A DNA stretch of 64,000 nucleotides from an uncultured Bacteroidia bacterium. GTDB lineage: Bacteria; Bacteroidota; Bacteroidia; Bacteroidales; F082. The stretch covers positions 62,001-126,000 of the forward strand of contig CACZZO010000005.1 of NCBI GenBank assembly GCA_902785755.1, read 5' to 3'. Under the pieces are notes generated by a model, which was not told the origin of the DNA, made no database searches, and was given only the letters and a program-made list of their open reading frames with translations. Positions 49,782 to 62,900 of the stretch are shown here, one piece after another. A program made the position numbers and the translations under genes. How positions within the stretch are numbered: the first letter of the stretch is position 1; each line of letters begins with the position of its first letter.

Positions 49782-51980
49782 ATGAGCAAGTTAAAAAACA
49801 ACACCTCTAAAAGTATCCGCAACAGGTCCAGCGTCGCCATCCTCATCACGGCGGCGGTGCTCATGTTGCTGATTTCGGGCATCCAGCAGTATTCTGCACG
49901 CAGACAAATTCGCATTAACTTGGAGCGCAATGCTGAAATGGAATTGATTATCAAGGCTATAGATGTCAGACATTCGCTTGAGGATGTGAGTTTGGCGTTA
50001 CGAAACCGCAGTTGGGAATTCGAGCAGTTCCTCCCCTATCCTGATTCCCTGTTTGATGTCACGCGCCGCATCGTGGAGCAAAATCCCCATTTTGCGGGTT
50101 GCTGCATTGCCATGGTTCCCGACTACTATCCCGAAAAAGGCCGTCTTTTCGAGCCTTACACCCTGCGTCGCGGCGAGGTGATTGAAACCTTTCAACTTGC
50201 TTCGGAGGAACATGACTATAGCATAAATCCGGATTTCATCATTGCGGCTGAAAACGACAGTTCCTTTTGGAGCGAACCCTATCAGGACGAAGACTACCCA
50301 GATGTGACACTCATCACTTATACTTTTCCAATTTACGATGCATACGGTGACATGGCAGCCATTGTCGGTGTCGACTTAAGCACGGAATGGCTTGGCAAAT
50401 TGCTGAATTCCAGACACATGTTCCCTTCCTCTTACAACCTTTTGTTTTCGGGAAAAGGCAGGTTGATTTATAGGCCTATTGGCGAGATAAAGCACAAGGA
50501 TTTGGAACAAATCAAGGACTTGATTAATGACAGTACCGTCGAACGCACGACAACCGCCTCAGGGCGTATCACAGTGATTTCTTTCGACGACTGGGAAGAC
50601 CATGCCAAAGGATCGGTGTATTATTATTCCCCAAAGTCCATCAGCCCTTGGAGTATCGCCGTCATCAATTACGACGACGAGGTGTTTGAGCCTTTGATAA
50701 AAATGCAATGGAGAAACCTGCTGTTGACCTTGGCCGGTCTGCTGATTCTCGCCTTCATCATCCAGCGATCCGCCAAGAACATCTCCAAGCTGCAACAGGC
50801 CACTTTGGAGCGCGAACACATTGACAGTGAGTTGAATATCGCACGGAAAATCCAGATGGACATGTTGCCCAAAAGTGAAGAAACCGCATTGCGCGACGAC
50901 TGCAACATTGTCGGCTCGCTCGACCCTGCCAAAATGGTGGGTGGCGACCTTTACGACCATTTCATCCGCGACGAGAAACTTTTTTTCTGCATCGGCGACG
51001 TGAGCGGCAAAGGCATCCCCGCCGCCTTGGTGATGGCCGTGATGCACACACTATTCCGTTCCATATCAGCGCATGAGAGCAATCCGGCACGCATCATGCA
51101 AGCGTTGAACGAGACCGCTTGCCAGCGCAACGAGCAAAACATGTTCGTCACCATGTTCATTGGTGTGCTCGATTTGCCTACGGGACGTTTGCGCTATTGC
51201 AATGCCGGCCATGACAAACCTTTCGTTATCGGCGAAGAAACCAAGCCATTGCCTGCCAAGCCCCACCTGCCTTTGGGCGTGATGGACAACATGGTTTACA
51301 CCATTCAGGAAACCGTGTTGCAGTCGGGAGAAAGCCTGTTCCTTTACACCGACGGCCTGACCGAAGCAATGAACGAAAGCCACGAACAATTCGGGTTGAA
51401 GCGTGTTGAAAAGGGATTGCGGGATTGCATTGGGAAAGAATCCAATACATCGGAAAACCTCATTCGGACAATGACCAATCGGGTGAATGGCTTTGTTGAC
51501 GGTGCCGAACAAAGCGACGACCTCACCTTGCTTGCCATTCAATACACGCCGCAGGAAAAGCCTATCATCTTCAGCGAAACCCTCACATTAACTAATAAGG
51601 TGAGCGAAATCACGAAACTCAATGCCTTTGTGAAGTCGGCCACGGCTGCTTTGAACATGGAAACCGGGCTTGCCAACCAAATCAAGTTGGCCGTCGAGGA
51701 AGCCGTCACCAATGTGATTGACTATGCCTATCCGAATGGTACAGAGGGGAATATAAACATAACTATTGAGGCTGATGAGAGCCGGATACGATTCATCCTC
51801 AGCGATTCGGGCGCGGAGTTTGACCCCACCGGCGTAAGCAAGGCCGACACCACCCTCACCGTTGACGAGCGTCCCATAGGCGGTTTGGGCGTTTTCCTCG
51901 TCCGCAACCTCATGGACAGCATCAACTACGAGCGCGTTGACGGGAAGAACGTGCTTAGGATGGAGAAGCGGTTTGCTTGA
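49782..51980 (+). CDS. Membrane sensor SpoIIE-type phosphatase with anti-sigma-like ATPase domain
   Basis: A 732-residue signalling protein. A membrane helix at about 18-38, a periplasmic Cache-like sensor (about 40-300; DLSTEWLGKLLNSRH) and a second helix (LLLTLAGLLILAFII, about 305) lead into a PP2C/SpoIIE phosphatase domain (about 355-590: KMVGGDLYDHF, GDVSGKGIPAALVMA, YCNAGHDKPF, TDGLTEA, SDDLTLLAIQ). A C-terminal histidine-kinase-type ATPase of the RsbW kind follows (about 600-732: LAVEEAVTNVIDYAYP, LSDSGAEFDPT, GGLGVFLVRNLMD). It could both phosphorylate and dephosphorylate a STAS antagonist; a candidate is encoded at 60931-61233. Confidence 0.92.
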   Translation: MSKLKNNTSKSIRNRSSVAILITAAVLMLLISGIQQYSARRQIRINLERNAEMELIIKAIDVRHSLEDVSLALRNRSWEFEQFLPYPDSLFDVTRRIVEQNPHFAGCCIAMVPDYYPEKGRLFEPYTLRRGEVIETFQLASEEHDYSINPDFIIAAENDSSFWSEPYQDEDYPDVTLITYTFPIYDAYGDMAAIVGVDLSTEWLGKLLNSRHMFPSSYNLLFSGKGRLIYRPIGEIKHKDLEQIKDLINDSTVERTTTASGRITVISFDDWEDHAKGSVYYYSPKSISPWSIAVINYDDEVFEPLIKMQWRNLLLTLAGLLILAFIIQRSAKNISKLQQATLEREHIDSELNIARKIQMDMLPKSEETALRDDCNIVGSLDPAKMVGGDLYDHFIRDEKLFFCIGDVSGKGIPAALVMAVMHTLFRSISAHESNPARIMQALNETACQRNEQNMFVTMFIGVLDLPTGRLRYCNAGHDKPFVIGEETKPLPAKPHLPLGVMDNMVYTIQETVLQSGESLFLYTDGLTEAMNESHEQFGLKRVEKGLRDCIGKESNTSENLIRTMTNRVNGFVDGAEQSDDLTLLAIQYTPQEKPIIFSETLTLTNKVSEITKLNAFVKSATAALNMETGLANQIKLAVEEAVTNVIDYAYPNGTEGNINITIEADESRIRFILSDSGAEFDPTGVSKADTTLTVDERPIGGLGVFLVRNLMDSINYERVDGKNVLRMEKRFA

Positions 51981-52005
51981 ACGGAAGGATTATGTGTCTT
52001 TTTCG

Positions 52006-52013
52006 TATTTTTG
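52006..52013 (+). promoter_or_regulatory. -7 box of unrecognised 147-residue gene
   Basis: TATTTTTG, 24 bp before ATG 52038. It excludes the in-frame start at 52011. Confidence 0.7.
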
Positions 52014-52037
52014 TCCACGAAAACCCTAATAGTTGAT

Positions 52038-52481
52038 ATGAGTGACACTTACAACCCCGACTGGCGATATGCCAACATGACGCAGACTGAAATCGAAGAC
52101 CGTGTAAAAGCGAGAAGTTCCCAGTTGCTTTCACAGCAGCACGTCATCCCCGAAAGCAGCGGGAAAAAGATAAAATTCCGTGTCACAGAGAAAGATATCG
52201 AACATCTCGTGGCCGATGCCCTTCATAGAGCTAAGGGGAAACTGTTTATTAGTGACATCAGCACACTGCCTCAACATTTCAATGCCGCAAAATACATTGA
52301 ATCAACTAAGGACACTAAAACAGGCAATAAAAAAGTGTGGTTTCACTATTACAAAATCATACTTGCCGAAAGAATTTTATATCTGAACATCAGGGAAGAC
52401 AAATTAAGGAAAACCATCAGACTTCATTCCATCACAGCAATAATAAAAACGACCGCCGCAGTAAAGCAACAGTCGTTGTAA
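52038..52481 (+). CDS. Unrecognised 147-residue protein, possibly nuclease-like
   Basis: The start is ATG 52038, behind its own promoter. The protein is basic and soluble: MSDTYNPDWRYANMTQTEIE, a helical segment, EKDIEHLVADALHRAKGKLFISD, HFNAAKYIESTKDTKTGNKK, VWFHYYKIILAERILYLNIRE and RKTIRLHSITAIIKT at the end. The pattern of a strand pair followed by RLHSIT resembles the layout of small phage/barnase-EndoU-type nuclease domains found in polyvalent proteins. That is a weak impression, and no catalytic residues can be named. There is no signal peptide and no operon partner. Confidence 0.6.
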   Translation: MSDTYNPDWRYANMTQTEIEDRVKARSSQLLSQQHVIPESSGKKIKFRVTEKDIEHLVADALHRAKGKLFISDISTLPQHFNAAKYIESTKDTKTGNKKVWFHYYKIILAERILYLNIREDKLRKTIRLHSITAIIKTTAAVKQQSL

Positions 52482-52622
52482 GTTAAGGTGAGCGTCCTGT
52501 GGGTTCGATACTCCCGGTGGTCTGCCTCATCTTTCACGCCGCAAAAATACAACCTTTTTCCCATCCCGCAAGCCTTTCGGCAAAAAAAATGTCTTTTTGT
52601 CCCTGACAACCATCTTTTTCCC

Positions 52623-52630
52623 TACTTTTG
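52623..52630 (+). promoter_or_regulatory. -7 box of first T9SS surface-protein gene
   Basis: TACTTTTG, 190 bp before the start at 52820, giving a long leader full of dispersed repeats. Confidence 0.6.
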
Positions 52631-52658
52631 CGGGTTCTTTTTTCGGGCGGGTGGGCTC

Positions 52659-52775
52659 GTCCCGAAGGGACGACACCTGCTTGACCCTCGACAAGCGCAG
52701 CGCAGTCGGGGGGGAACACGAACAAGCGGCTGCCACAGTGCTTCGACAGGCTCAGCAACCATGTGACAGCCCTAC
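52659..52775. repeat. Cluster of dispersed repeats in leader region
   Basis: This leader contains GTCCCGAAGGGACGACAC (52659-52676, also at 56694-56711), a CTCGACAAGCGCAG variant, GCTTCGACAGGCTCAGCAAC (52740-52760) and TGACAGCCCTAC (52764-52775, a solo arm of the element at 32084). The stretch 52482-52620 upstream holds no gene. Confidence 0.75.
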
Positions 52776-52819
52776 ATTCAGACAACAACAATATAACAAA
52801 TAACAAAACAACTAATAAA

Positions 52820-55800
52820 ATGAAAATCAAAAGTCTAATCAAACACAACCTCATGCGGGCGGCCATGACGCTCGCGCTCATCTTGGCCTGCGCAACGGCG
52901 TGGGCGCAAGATGTAGAATTCACATTAGGCACTCCCCAGCCATTCTATTTTACAGGTAACCAAATCACACCCTCGGTAACACAGGTTACTATTGATGATG
53001 GTGATACTGAATATGATGAAGCCCAGTTCACTGTTACCTACGGAAGAAACATCAATTCTGGAGAAGAGGGTTGCAGTATTACAGTGACAATCACTGCAGA
53101 AGGTGATTATCAAGGTTTTGAATTTACTAAGAGGTATCCTATTGAGAAGCGCCCTATGACCGTGAACATCCCCAACTGCGAGAAGCACTATGGTGCCGAC
53201 GACCCTGTGTTCACTTGGCAACTCGTGTGGGATGATGCGATGCAATCTGACACGATATCCAATTTTCAAAACACCCGTCTTCCCCAACGGCTCAACGGTC
53301 ATCTTACCCGAACAGCGGGCGAGACCATGGGCGATTACACCATCAGTTATGAGGGAGTCAACCCCATTGAATTTGCCAATTACCTTGTCACCGTGAATCC
53401 CGGGACGTTGACCATCACCGCCCCCAACCCCGATGATTTTTCTGTGAATGCCGACAGCACCGAATACACCATCCACACCGCCACCGGCTGGAACTTCTTC
53501 TGCGACGCCTTGCAGGACAACGACACGTGGAACCGCTTCAGCGGCGATACCGTCAAGCTCGGTGCCGACATCACCGTCACCCGCATGGCGGGCAGCAGCC
53601 ATTGCGACTTCTGCGGCATCTTCGACGGACAGGGCCACACGCTGACCGTCAACATCCACAGCGACAACGAACATGAATACACCGCCCCGTTCAGTTATAT
53701 CAGCGAGACCACACCTACTGGCGGTTCGGCAGTCAGCCATCCCGCAATCCGCAACCTTAACGTTGCCGGTACCGTCACCGCCACCAAGGACTACGCGGGC
53801 GGCATCGTCGGCGCCTTCTGGGGCACGCTCACCATCGAGAACTGTTCCAGCAGTGTCACCATCAACACCGACCATAAGCACGCCGCCGGATTCATCGGCT
53901 ACGCAGCGGGCAACGCCACCATCACCAACTGCCTGAGCAACGTCACCATCACCTCGACCGGCGGCGCGGGCGGCTTCGTTGGCCTCTGCGAGAACGCCGT
54001 CAGCTTCAACGACTGCGTGAGCAGTGCCGTCATCCACAGCGCGGGCGGCAGCAACAGTGGCTTCATAGGTTGGAGCCGCGACTCCGGCTATAACATTAGT
54101 TTTGCGGGCTGCGTCTTCAACGGTAAACTGTTAAAAGTTAACGACAACAGCAAAGACAACGGCGGCTTCATCGGCTGGAAGGGTGACAGCAAAAACGTCA
54201 CCATCACTAACTGTCTCGTTGACCCCGCACCCCTCGGCGAGGGTGAGACGATGGCCAACGGTAACAGTGCCACCTTCAGCCGTGAGCACTCCGACCATGC
54301 TGCCACCATCAACAACTGCTACTACACCACAGCGTTCGGCACCCCGCAAGGCAAGCAGGCCCGCAGCATCACGGCGGACAATTACGTCACCGTGGAGAAT
54401 GCCGGAACGGCCACTACATACAGCACTTCCGGCATCACCAGTTACGGCACGGGCATCCTCTACGACAACGTTCTTTATGCGGGCAACGGCGACGTGGTGA
54501 GACTCACCCTCAGCAACAGCAGCAGCGGCGACGTTCCCGAAGGCTACCAGTATGCCTACTCCACTAACGCCGGCACCCTCACAGGTATCTCCAATCCTTA
54601 CACCCTCACCATGCCCGACGCCGACGTCATCGTCAGCGCCGCCCTCCGTAGCACCGGCGAGCCCGTCAGCATTGGCTACTACTTCGACGACGTATATAGA
54701 TTCTGGGAGGCCATCGCCCTCGACGGCACAGAGAGCAGTCTCGGCAATAACGGACAAGGGTGGTGGTACTTCGTCGGCACCGACATCAGCCACAGCGGCA
54801 CTATTACATGCTCCGGCAACGTAAACATCATCCTCGCCGAAGGCAAGACCATGACCATCACGAGCGATGGCGTTGGCATCTTTGTAGACGGCTCCCTGAC
54901 CATCTACGGCCAGGACTACATCACCGGCACCCTCAACGTCAACGGCGACTACACCGGCATCTACTCCAGTGGCAACATCACCATCAGCGGCGGCACCGTC
55001 AACGCCACCGGCAACTACACCGGCGGCATCTACTCCAGTGGCAGCATCACCATCAGCGACAGCAGGGTCACCGCCACTGGAGGCAGCTACGGCATCCGCT
55101 CCGATAGTGGCGACATCACCATCGGCTGCGCCCACGCCTCCGACTTCATTTATGCCAGCAGCTACGTCGTTGGCTCCGAGGGCAAACTGAACATCGCCGA
55201 GGGCAAGGCCTTCATCGACGAGGCCGGCCACCACTACAGCGGCACCATTGCCAAAGTGGACGGAGCCTACCCCATCGACGGGAAGAGGCTGTATCCCGAT
55301 TGTGTTGTCATGAAGGACATCACTGGCTACGGTAACAGCAACGAAAGCGACCATTGGGTGTTCATCGCCTCGCCCGTGGTGGGAAGCATTGCGCCTTCGG
55401 AAGTGCATAACCTCTTCCCCTCGGCAGACGAAACTTCAAATGACTACGACCTCTACCGCTTCAACCAGAGCGCAGATTTGGAGTGGCAGAACTACCACCA
55501 ACACAACGCTGACGCCACCAATCCCTTCAACACTTTGGTCATCGGCCAAGGCTACCTCTACGCCACCAAGGAAGACAGGACGTTGGTGTTCTCGGGCGAG
55601 TACCCGTCGGGCACTTGGCTCGAAGTGCCGCTGGATTACGTTGAAGGCAAGCCCTTGGCTGGCTGGAACTTGGTGGGCAACCCGTTAGCGGTTGGCGCGA
55701 CATTGAGCCAACCCTATTACAGGATGAACGCCGATGGCACCGCATTGAACACTGTAACTGAAGAAACTTCAGTCGCGGCCATGGAAGGCGTGTTTGTGCA

Positions 55801-56491
55801 GGCCTCAGGGGAGGACCAAATGGTCACCTTCACGGCCCAGACGCGCGGCGGCGAACAGGCCGCCATCGCCCAAGCCAACATCATGGTCGGCGGCGACAAC
55901 GGCGCAGTCATCGACAACGCCATCATCCGCTTTGACGGCGGCCAAACCTTGGAGAAGTTCAGCTTCCGCGAGGGTAGCACGAAAATCTACATTCCGCAGG
56001 ACGGGAAGGACTACGCCATCGTTTCCGTGGGCAACATGGGCGAAATCCCCATCAACTTCAAGGCCTCAGAGAACGGCACCTACACGATTTCGGTGAATGT
56101 TGACAACGTGGAAATGGGCTATCTGCACCTGATTGACAACATGACGGGCGCGGATGTGGACTTGCTGGTCCCTGAGCTTGTCGAAGGGCCAGCCTCCTAC
56201 ACCTTCACCGCCAAGACGACGGACTATGAGAGCCGCTTCAAATTGGTGTTCTCCGCAGACGAGGACGTCTGCGAACCCAATGAGGCGTTTGCCTTCATCA
56301 GCAACGGCAACATCATCGTCAACGGCGAAGGTACCCTACAAGTCTTCGACATTCTTGGCCACCAACTCGTCACCAAGCAACTCCCAACCCTAAACTCTAA
56401 ACTCTCAACTCTAAACTATAAATCGGGCGTGTATGTGTTGCGCCTCATCAACGGAGAGAATGTGAGGACGCAGAAGATTGTGGTGGAATAA
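52820..56491 (+). CDS. Large secreted surface protein with MBG, GLUG-like and beta-helix regions, T9SS-type end
   Basis: From ATG 52820 (an upstream in-frame ATG at 52763 lies in repeat sequence) the product has 1223 residues. A signal peptide ends AWAQ. Two MBG-type beta domains follow (FTLGTPQPFYFTG.. and KRPMTVNIPNCEKHYGADDPVF), then GLUG-like repeats (GIFDGQGHTLTVNI, AGGIVGAFWGTLTIENCSS, AAGFIGYAAGNATITNC) and a repetitive serine/glycine/threonine beta-helix region to about residue 800. The last 350 residues resemble those of the next gene (SADEDVCEPNEAFAFISNGN to KIVVE), a sorting-domain-like end. A dispersed repeat encodes VPELVEGPA near residue 1120 and a six-unit heptamer array lies near the C-terminus. 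Confidence 0.82.
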   Translation: MKIKSLIKHNLMRAAMTLALILACATAWAQDVEFTLGTPQPFYFTGNQITPSVTQVTIDDGDTEYDEAQFTVTYGRNINSGEEGCSITVTITAEGDYQGFEFTKRYPIEKRPMTVNIPNCEKHYGADDPVFTWQLVWDDAMQSDTISNFQNTRLPQRLNGHLTRTAGETMGDYTISYEGVNPIEFANYLVTVNPGTLTITAPNPDDFSVNADSTEYTIHTATGWNFFCDALQDNDTWNRFSGDTVKLGADITVTRMAGSSHCDFCGIFDGQGHTLTVNIHSDNEHEYTAPFSYISETTPTGGSAVSHPAIRNLNVAGTVTATKDYAGGIVGAFWGTLTIENCSSSVTINTDHKHAAGFIGYAAGNATITNCLSNVTITSTGGAGGFVGLCENAVSFNDCVSSAVIHSAGGSNSGFIGWSRDSGYNISFAGCVFNGKLLKVNDNSKDNGGFIGWKGDSKNVTITNCLVDPAPLGEGETMANGNSATFSREHSDHAATINNCYYTTAFGTPQGKQARSITADNYVTVENAGTATTYSTSGITSYGTGILYDNVLYAGNGDVVRLTLSNSSSGDVPEGYQYAYSTNAGTLTGISNPYTLTMPDADVIVSAALRSTGEPVSIGYYFDDVYRFWEAIALDGTESSLGNNGQGWWYFVGTDISHSGTITCSGNVNIILAEGKTMTITSDGVGIFVDGSLTIYGQDYITGTLNVNGDYTGIYSSGNITISGGTVNATGNYTGGIYSSGSITISDSRVTATGGSYGIRSDSGDITIGCAHASDFIYASSYVVGSEGKLNIAEGKAFIDEAGHHYSGTIAKVDGAYPIDGKRLYPDCVVMKDITGYGNSNESDHWVFIASPVVGSIAPSEVHNLFPSADETSNDYDLYRFNQSADLEWQNYHQHNADATNPFNTLVIGQGYLYATKEDRTLVFSGEYPSGTWLEVPLDYVEGKPLAGWNLVGNPLAVGATLSQPYYRMNADGTALNTVTEETSVAAMEGVFVQASGEDQMVTFTAQTRGGEQAAIAQANIMVGGDNGAVIDNAIIRFDGGQTLEKFSFREGSTKIYIPQDGKDYAIVSVGNMGEIPINFKASENGTYTISVNVDNVEMGYLHLIDNMTGADVDLLVPELVEGPASYTFTAKTTDYESRFKLVFSADEDVCEPNEAFAFISNGNIIVNGEGTLQVFDILGHQLVTKQLPTLNSKLSTLNYKSGVYVLRLINGENVRTQKIVVE
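56168..56190. repeat. Dispersed TTCGACAAGCTCAGG-type motif inside a gene
   Basis: CCTGAGCTTGTCGAAGGG, in frame, encodes PELVEG. Equivalent copies are at 60441-60463 (same orientation), 60070-60094 (opposite), 6162-6180 and 52740-52760. Confidence 0.85.
56378..56419 (+). repeat. Heptamer array CAACTCT-like, six units, in the C-terminal coding region
   Basis: CAACTCC, CAACCCT, AAACTCT, AAACTCT, CAACTCT, AAACTAT in a row; six units (42 bp) keep the frame. The paralogue has the matching array at 60651-60692. Confidence 0.88.
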
Positions 56492-56510
56492 ACAATATGC
56501 AAAACCTTTC

Positions 56511-56540
56511 AAAAATCCCGTCAGCGATGGCGGGATTTTT
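56511..56540 (+). terminator. Terminator after first surface-protein gene
   Basis: A perfect 10-bp stem AAAAATCCCG/CGGGATTTTT followed by T residues. Confidence 0.9.
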
Positions 56541-56576
56541 TTGAAAGTTTTTCTCACCTTGTATAATAGAAAATCG

Positions 56577-56584
56577 TATTTTTG
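56577..56584 (+). promoter_or_regulatory. -7 box of second T9SS surface-protein gene
   Basis: TATTTTTG, 263 bp before the start codon, again a long leader. Confidence 0.6.
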
Positions 56585-56693
56585 CGCTTTCAAACAAAAC
56601 AGGCTCCAATGTCCTCAAAAATCAAACCTATTGAAAACTGAAAAACGAAGAAAACCCTAATGAAACATAGTGGTTTCGAGATGTGGAAGCAAA

Positions 56694-56826
56694 GTCCCGA
56701 AGGGACGACACTACCGTAACCATAGATCGCGACCTATGGTAGCACCCCGGTAGGCCAACTGAACAACTGAACTAAAGATTCAACTTTAGACTGCTTCGTG
56801 CCTCGCAGTGACGCAAAGCGGCAACT
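56694..56826. repeat. Dispersed repeats in leader of second surface-protein gene
   Basis: GTCCCGAAGGGACGACAC (56694-56711) is followed by a nested hairpin with ACCATAG..CTATGGT and CTACCG..CGGTAG arms, then CAACTGAA repeats and the string GACTGCTTCGTGCCTCGCAG, which resembles a repeat seen in many bacterial genomes. No gene is present between 56492 and 56846. Confidence 0.65.
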
Positions 56827-56846
56827 GAACAACTAAACAAAACACA

Positions 56847-60764
<3,918 letters not shown>

Positions 60765-60776
60765 CCGTGTGTTTTG

Positions 60777-60816
60777 AATCCCCCCTGCCCCCCTTTGCAA
60801 AGGGGGAAGGGGGATT
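60777..60816. repeat. C/G-rich hairpin element
   Basis: AATCCCCC..CCCCCTTTGCAAAGGGGG..GGGGGATT, an almost perfect 40-bp inverted repeat just after the surface-protein gene. Similar C-run/G-run hairpins are dispersed in many genomes. Confidence 0.85.
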
Positions 60817-60840
60817 TGAAGACCCGAACTAAAGGAAACC

Positions 60841-60861
60841 ATCCGCCAAATTTTGGCGGAT
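60841..60861 (+). terminator. Terminator after second surface-protein gene
   Basis: ATCCGCCAAA and TTTGGCGGAT arms followed by five T residues. Confidence 0.85.
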
Positions 60862-60896
60862 TTTTCTGTTTTGGGCATGGAAAAAAGATTTTTTTA

Positions 60897-60904
60897 TACT
60901 TTTG
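60897..60904 (+). promoter_or_regulatory. -7 box of STAS gene
   Basis: TACTTTTG, 26 bp before ATG 60931. Confidence 0.75.
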
Positions 60905-60930
60905 CAGCCTTATATTAATAAACATTGCTA

Positions 60931-61233
60931 ATGAACACCAACATCACAGAAAAAGACGGGAAATACATCGTTTCTCTCGAAGGCGAGCTTGATACCGCCC
61001 ATGCTCTTGAAGTCGAACAAGCCATGCAGCCCCTCCATGATTTGAGCGGGAAAGACATCACCATCGACTGCGCCCATTTGGACTACATCGCCTCCAGCGG
61101 CTTGCGCATCCTCTTGGCCTTGCTGAAAAGCGCCAAAAGCAAGGGCAACAAGGTGGTTTTGAAGAACCTGAACGACGAAATCAAGGAAGTTTTCAAAATG
61201 ACGGGCTTTATCGACCTGTTCGATATAGAATAA
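60931..61233 (+). CDS. STAS-domain anti-anti-sigma factor-like protein
   Basis: 100 residues from ATG 60931 (an upstream TTG at 60925 is less likely). It is a single STAS domain: YIVSLEGELDTAHALEVEQAM, then the phosphorylation-site loop DYIASSGLRILLALLKSAKSKG, in which the serine of the SSG step is the expected acceptor, and FKMTGFIDLFDIE. In partner switching this type is phosphorylated by an RsbW-like kinase and reset by a SpoIIE-type phosphatase. Both activities appear fused in the protein at 49782-51980, about 9 kb away. No anti-sigma factor is adjacent. Confidence 0.92.
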   Translation: MNTNITEKDGKYIVSLEGELDTAHALEVEQAMQPLHDLSGKDITIDCAHLDYIASSGLRILLALLKSAKSKGNKVVLKNLNDEIKEVFKMTGFIDLFDIE

Positions 61234-61249
61234 ATAAAATCAACATCTT

Positions 61250-62587
61250 ATGAAGCACTATTTCAACCAACCTGCAAAGTGGTTTTGCATGGTTTTGGCT
61301 TTGCTGTTTTCTTTTGGATTGAAAGCCCAGCAAGCCGACAATCAATTCAGTTTGGATGCCCAATTGGTGACCCGTGGCGAGTTGCGTGCCGGTGGTTTCA
61401 AGGCCGACAGCCTCGACAAATACCGCAGGACACAATTCGTTTTGGGCAAATACCGCGTCACGGCGGACTACAAGCGCTCGTGGTTGGAGGTGAAGCTGTC
61501 GCCCCAGTTTGCCGGCATTTGGGGACAGGGTGGCGCCAACATCAGCCTTTATGAAGGCTGGGCCAACATGCAAACGAAAAACGGCCTGTTCGTGAAGATT
61601 GGCCGTCAGGAATTGGACTATGACAACGAGCGTATCATCGGCAACGACGACTGGACGATGACCGCGCCCACCCATGATGTGCTGAAATTGGGTTATGACG
61701 GCGAAAGCCACAAGATACATCTGATGGCGGCCTACAACCAGAATGCTGACAGCATAGAAACAGGGATGTCCTATTATGCGGGTGGCTTGCAACCTTATAA
61801 GAACATGCAAACCCTTTGGTATCACTATGATACACCCAAGAAAATGTTTGGCATTTCGTTGGTGGGCATGAACATCGGGATGCAAAGCAATAATAAAAAG
61901 GATCCTGATGCCACCTACTACCAACAGTTGGTGGGCACTTATATGGCCTTCCGTCCCAAATATTGGTCGTTGGAAGGCGAGTTTTACTACCAATTGGGTA
62001 AGGAAGAACACGGCTTGCCCATCGATGCTTTCATGGGTAGCGTGAAGGCCACCGTGAGGCCAAGCGAGAAATACAATATCTTTGCCGGATACGACTATTT
62101 GAGCGGCGACAAGTTTTTTGCCGTGCCGACTGGGGGAAACTTGGGCATGGTTCAACACGACAAAATCAGAGGTTTCAATGCCATCTTCGGCTCGCACCAC
62201 GAGTTTTACGGCGCAATGGACTTCTTCTATATGAAAAACTATTACCATGGCTTCACCCCAGGCCTCCAAAACCTTTATCTTGGTGGCAATGTAAATCCTG
62301 TTGATGGCTTGAATCTCAATGCGGCGTACCATTACTATGCCATCGCGACCGACCTCGATTATTTGGATAGCAAGACTTTAGGGCACGAAATTGATTTTTC
62401 GGCATCCTACGCCTTCAATAAGGCCGTTTCGGTTTCGGCGGGTTATACTTACATGCATGGCACGGAGACCATGGTCAGACTCCAGCAAATCCAAGAAGTC
62501 ACCGAGCAACGGCAACTGCATTGGGGCTGGCTCATGCTCTCCGTCAAACCCACATTGTTTAGCACCAATTGGCAAGACAAGAGATAA
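61250..62587 (+). CDS. Outer-membrane porin-like protein (alginate-export-type barrel)
   Basis: A 445-residue exported beta-barrel. The signal peptide ends LKAQ. Alternating amphipathic strands run to the end, with the motif LYEGWANMQTKNGLFVKIGRQELDYDNERIIGNDDWTMTAPTHD, characteristic of the alginate_export/porin group. Near the C-terminus are FSASYAFNKAVSVSAGYTYMHGT and VKPTLF. These barrels pass small anionic sugars or nutrients; the substrate is not predictable. It starts 16 bp after the STAS gene and may share its transcript. Confidence 0.8.
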   Translation: MKHYFNQPAKWFCMVLALLFSFGLKAQQADNQFSLDAQLVTRGELRAGGFKADSLDKYRRTQFVLGKYRVTADYKRSWLEVKLSPQFAGIWGQGGANISLYEGWANMQTKNGLFVKIGRQELDYDNERIIGNDDWTMTAPTHDVLKLGYDGESHKIHLMAAYNQNADSIETGMSYYAGGLQPYKNMQTLWYHYDTPKKMFGISLVGMNIGMQSNNKKDPDATYYQQLVGTYMAFRPKYWSLEGEFYYQLGKEEHGLPIDAFMGSVKATVRPSEKYNIFAGYDYLSGDKFFAVPTGGNLGMVQHDKIRGFNAIFGSHHEFYGAMDFFYMKNYYHGFTPGLQNLYLGGNVNPVDGLNLNAAYHYYAIATDLDYLDSKTLGHEIDFSASYAFNKAVSVSAGYTYMHGTETMVRLQQIQEVTEQRQLHWGWLMLSVKPTLFSTNWQDKR

Positions 62588-62637
62588 TTCAGGGGAACGA
62601 AAGCCTGAACGGGGTAAACAATCCGTCTTTTTCACCA

Positions 62638-62690
62638 AACAATTTGTCTTTTGGGCTAACCATTTGTCCAAAAGACAATAACCATTTGTC
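62638..62690. promoter_or_regulatory. Repeated sites upstream of NRPS promoter
   Basis: AAC[CA]ATTTGTC occurs at 62638, 62658 and 62680. Overlapping them, an 11-bp inverted repeat TTGTCTTTTGG / CCAAAAGACAA (62644-62654 and 62668-62678) lies 43 bp upstream of the -7 box. It is operator-like. Confidence 0.6.
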
Positions 62691-62720
62691 TGGGCTATTT
62701 TTAATGTATGATGTTTGTAG

Positions 62721-62728
62721 TATTTTTG
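62721..62728 (+). promoter_or_regulatory. -7 box upstream of NRPS gene
   Basis: TATTTTTG, 172 bp before the start codon; the leader contains the octamer array. Confidence 0.65.
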
Positions 62729-62780
62729 CACTAAAATAAACACAAATATCAGTAGATGCGCAAAGTTAGTTTACATAATA

Positions 62781-62857
62781 GACTGCGAGACTCCGAGACT
62801 GCGGGACTACGAGGCATTTGCTTGTCCCAAAGTCTCGAAGTCCCGTGTCCCGAAGTC
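62781..62857. repeat. Inverted octamer array
   Basis: Four GACTNCG[AG] octamers are followed, after a 12-bp spacer, by four inverted units (TCCCAAAG, TCTCGAAG, TCCCGTG, TCCCGAAG). It can fold as an imperfect hairpin in the leader of the NRPS message. Confidence 0.82.
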
Positions 62858-62900
62858 AAAAGATATTGCAGTTTAATTTTGAACAGTTACTTATTGTGCC

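Noticed and set aside
52440..52535. tRNA-like fold near the end of the 147-residue gene (GACCGCC could pair with GGTGGTC, and a GGTTCGATAC T-loop is present)
   Set aside because: No proper D arm or anticodon arm can be drawn, the T stem is mismatched, and the 5' half lies in coding sequence. At best it is a tRNA 3'-end relic.
54131..55408. 425-codon open frame on the minus strand opposite the first surface-protein gene
   Set aside because: It mirrors a GC-rich, biased plus-strand gene with a signal peptide and sorting end. The antisense product is low-complexity (V, A, G, D) with no motif, a codon-bias shadow.
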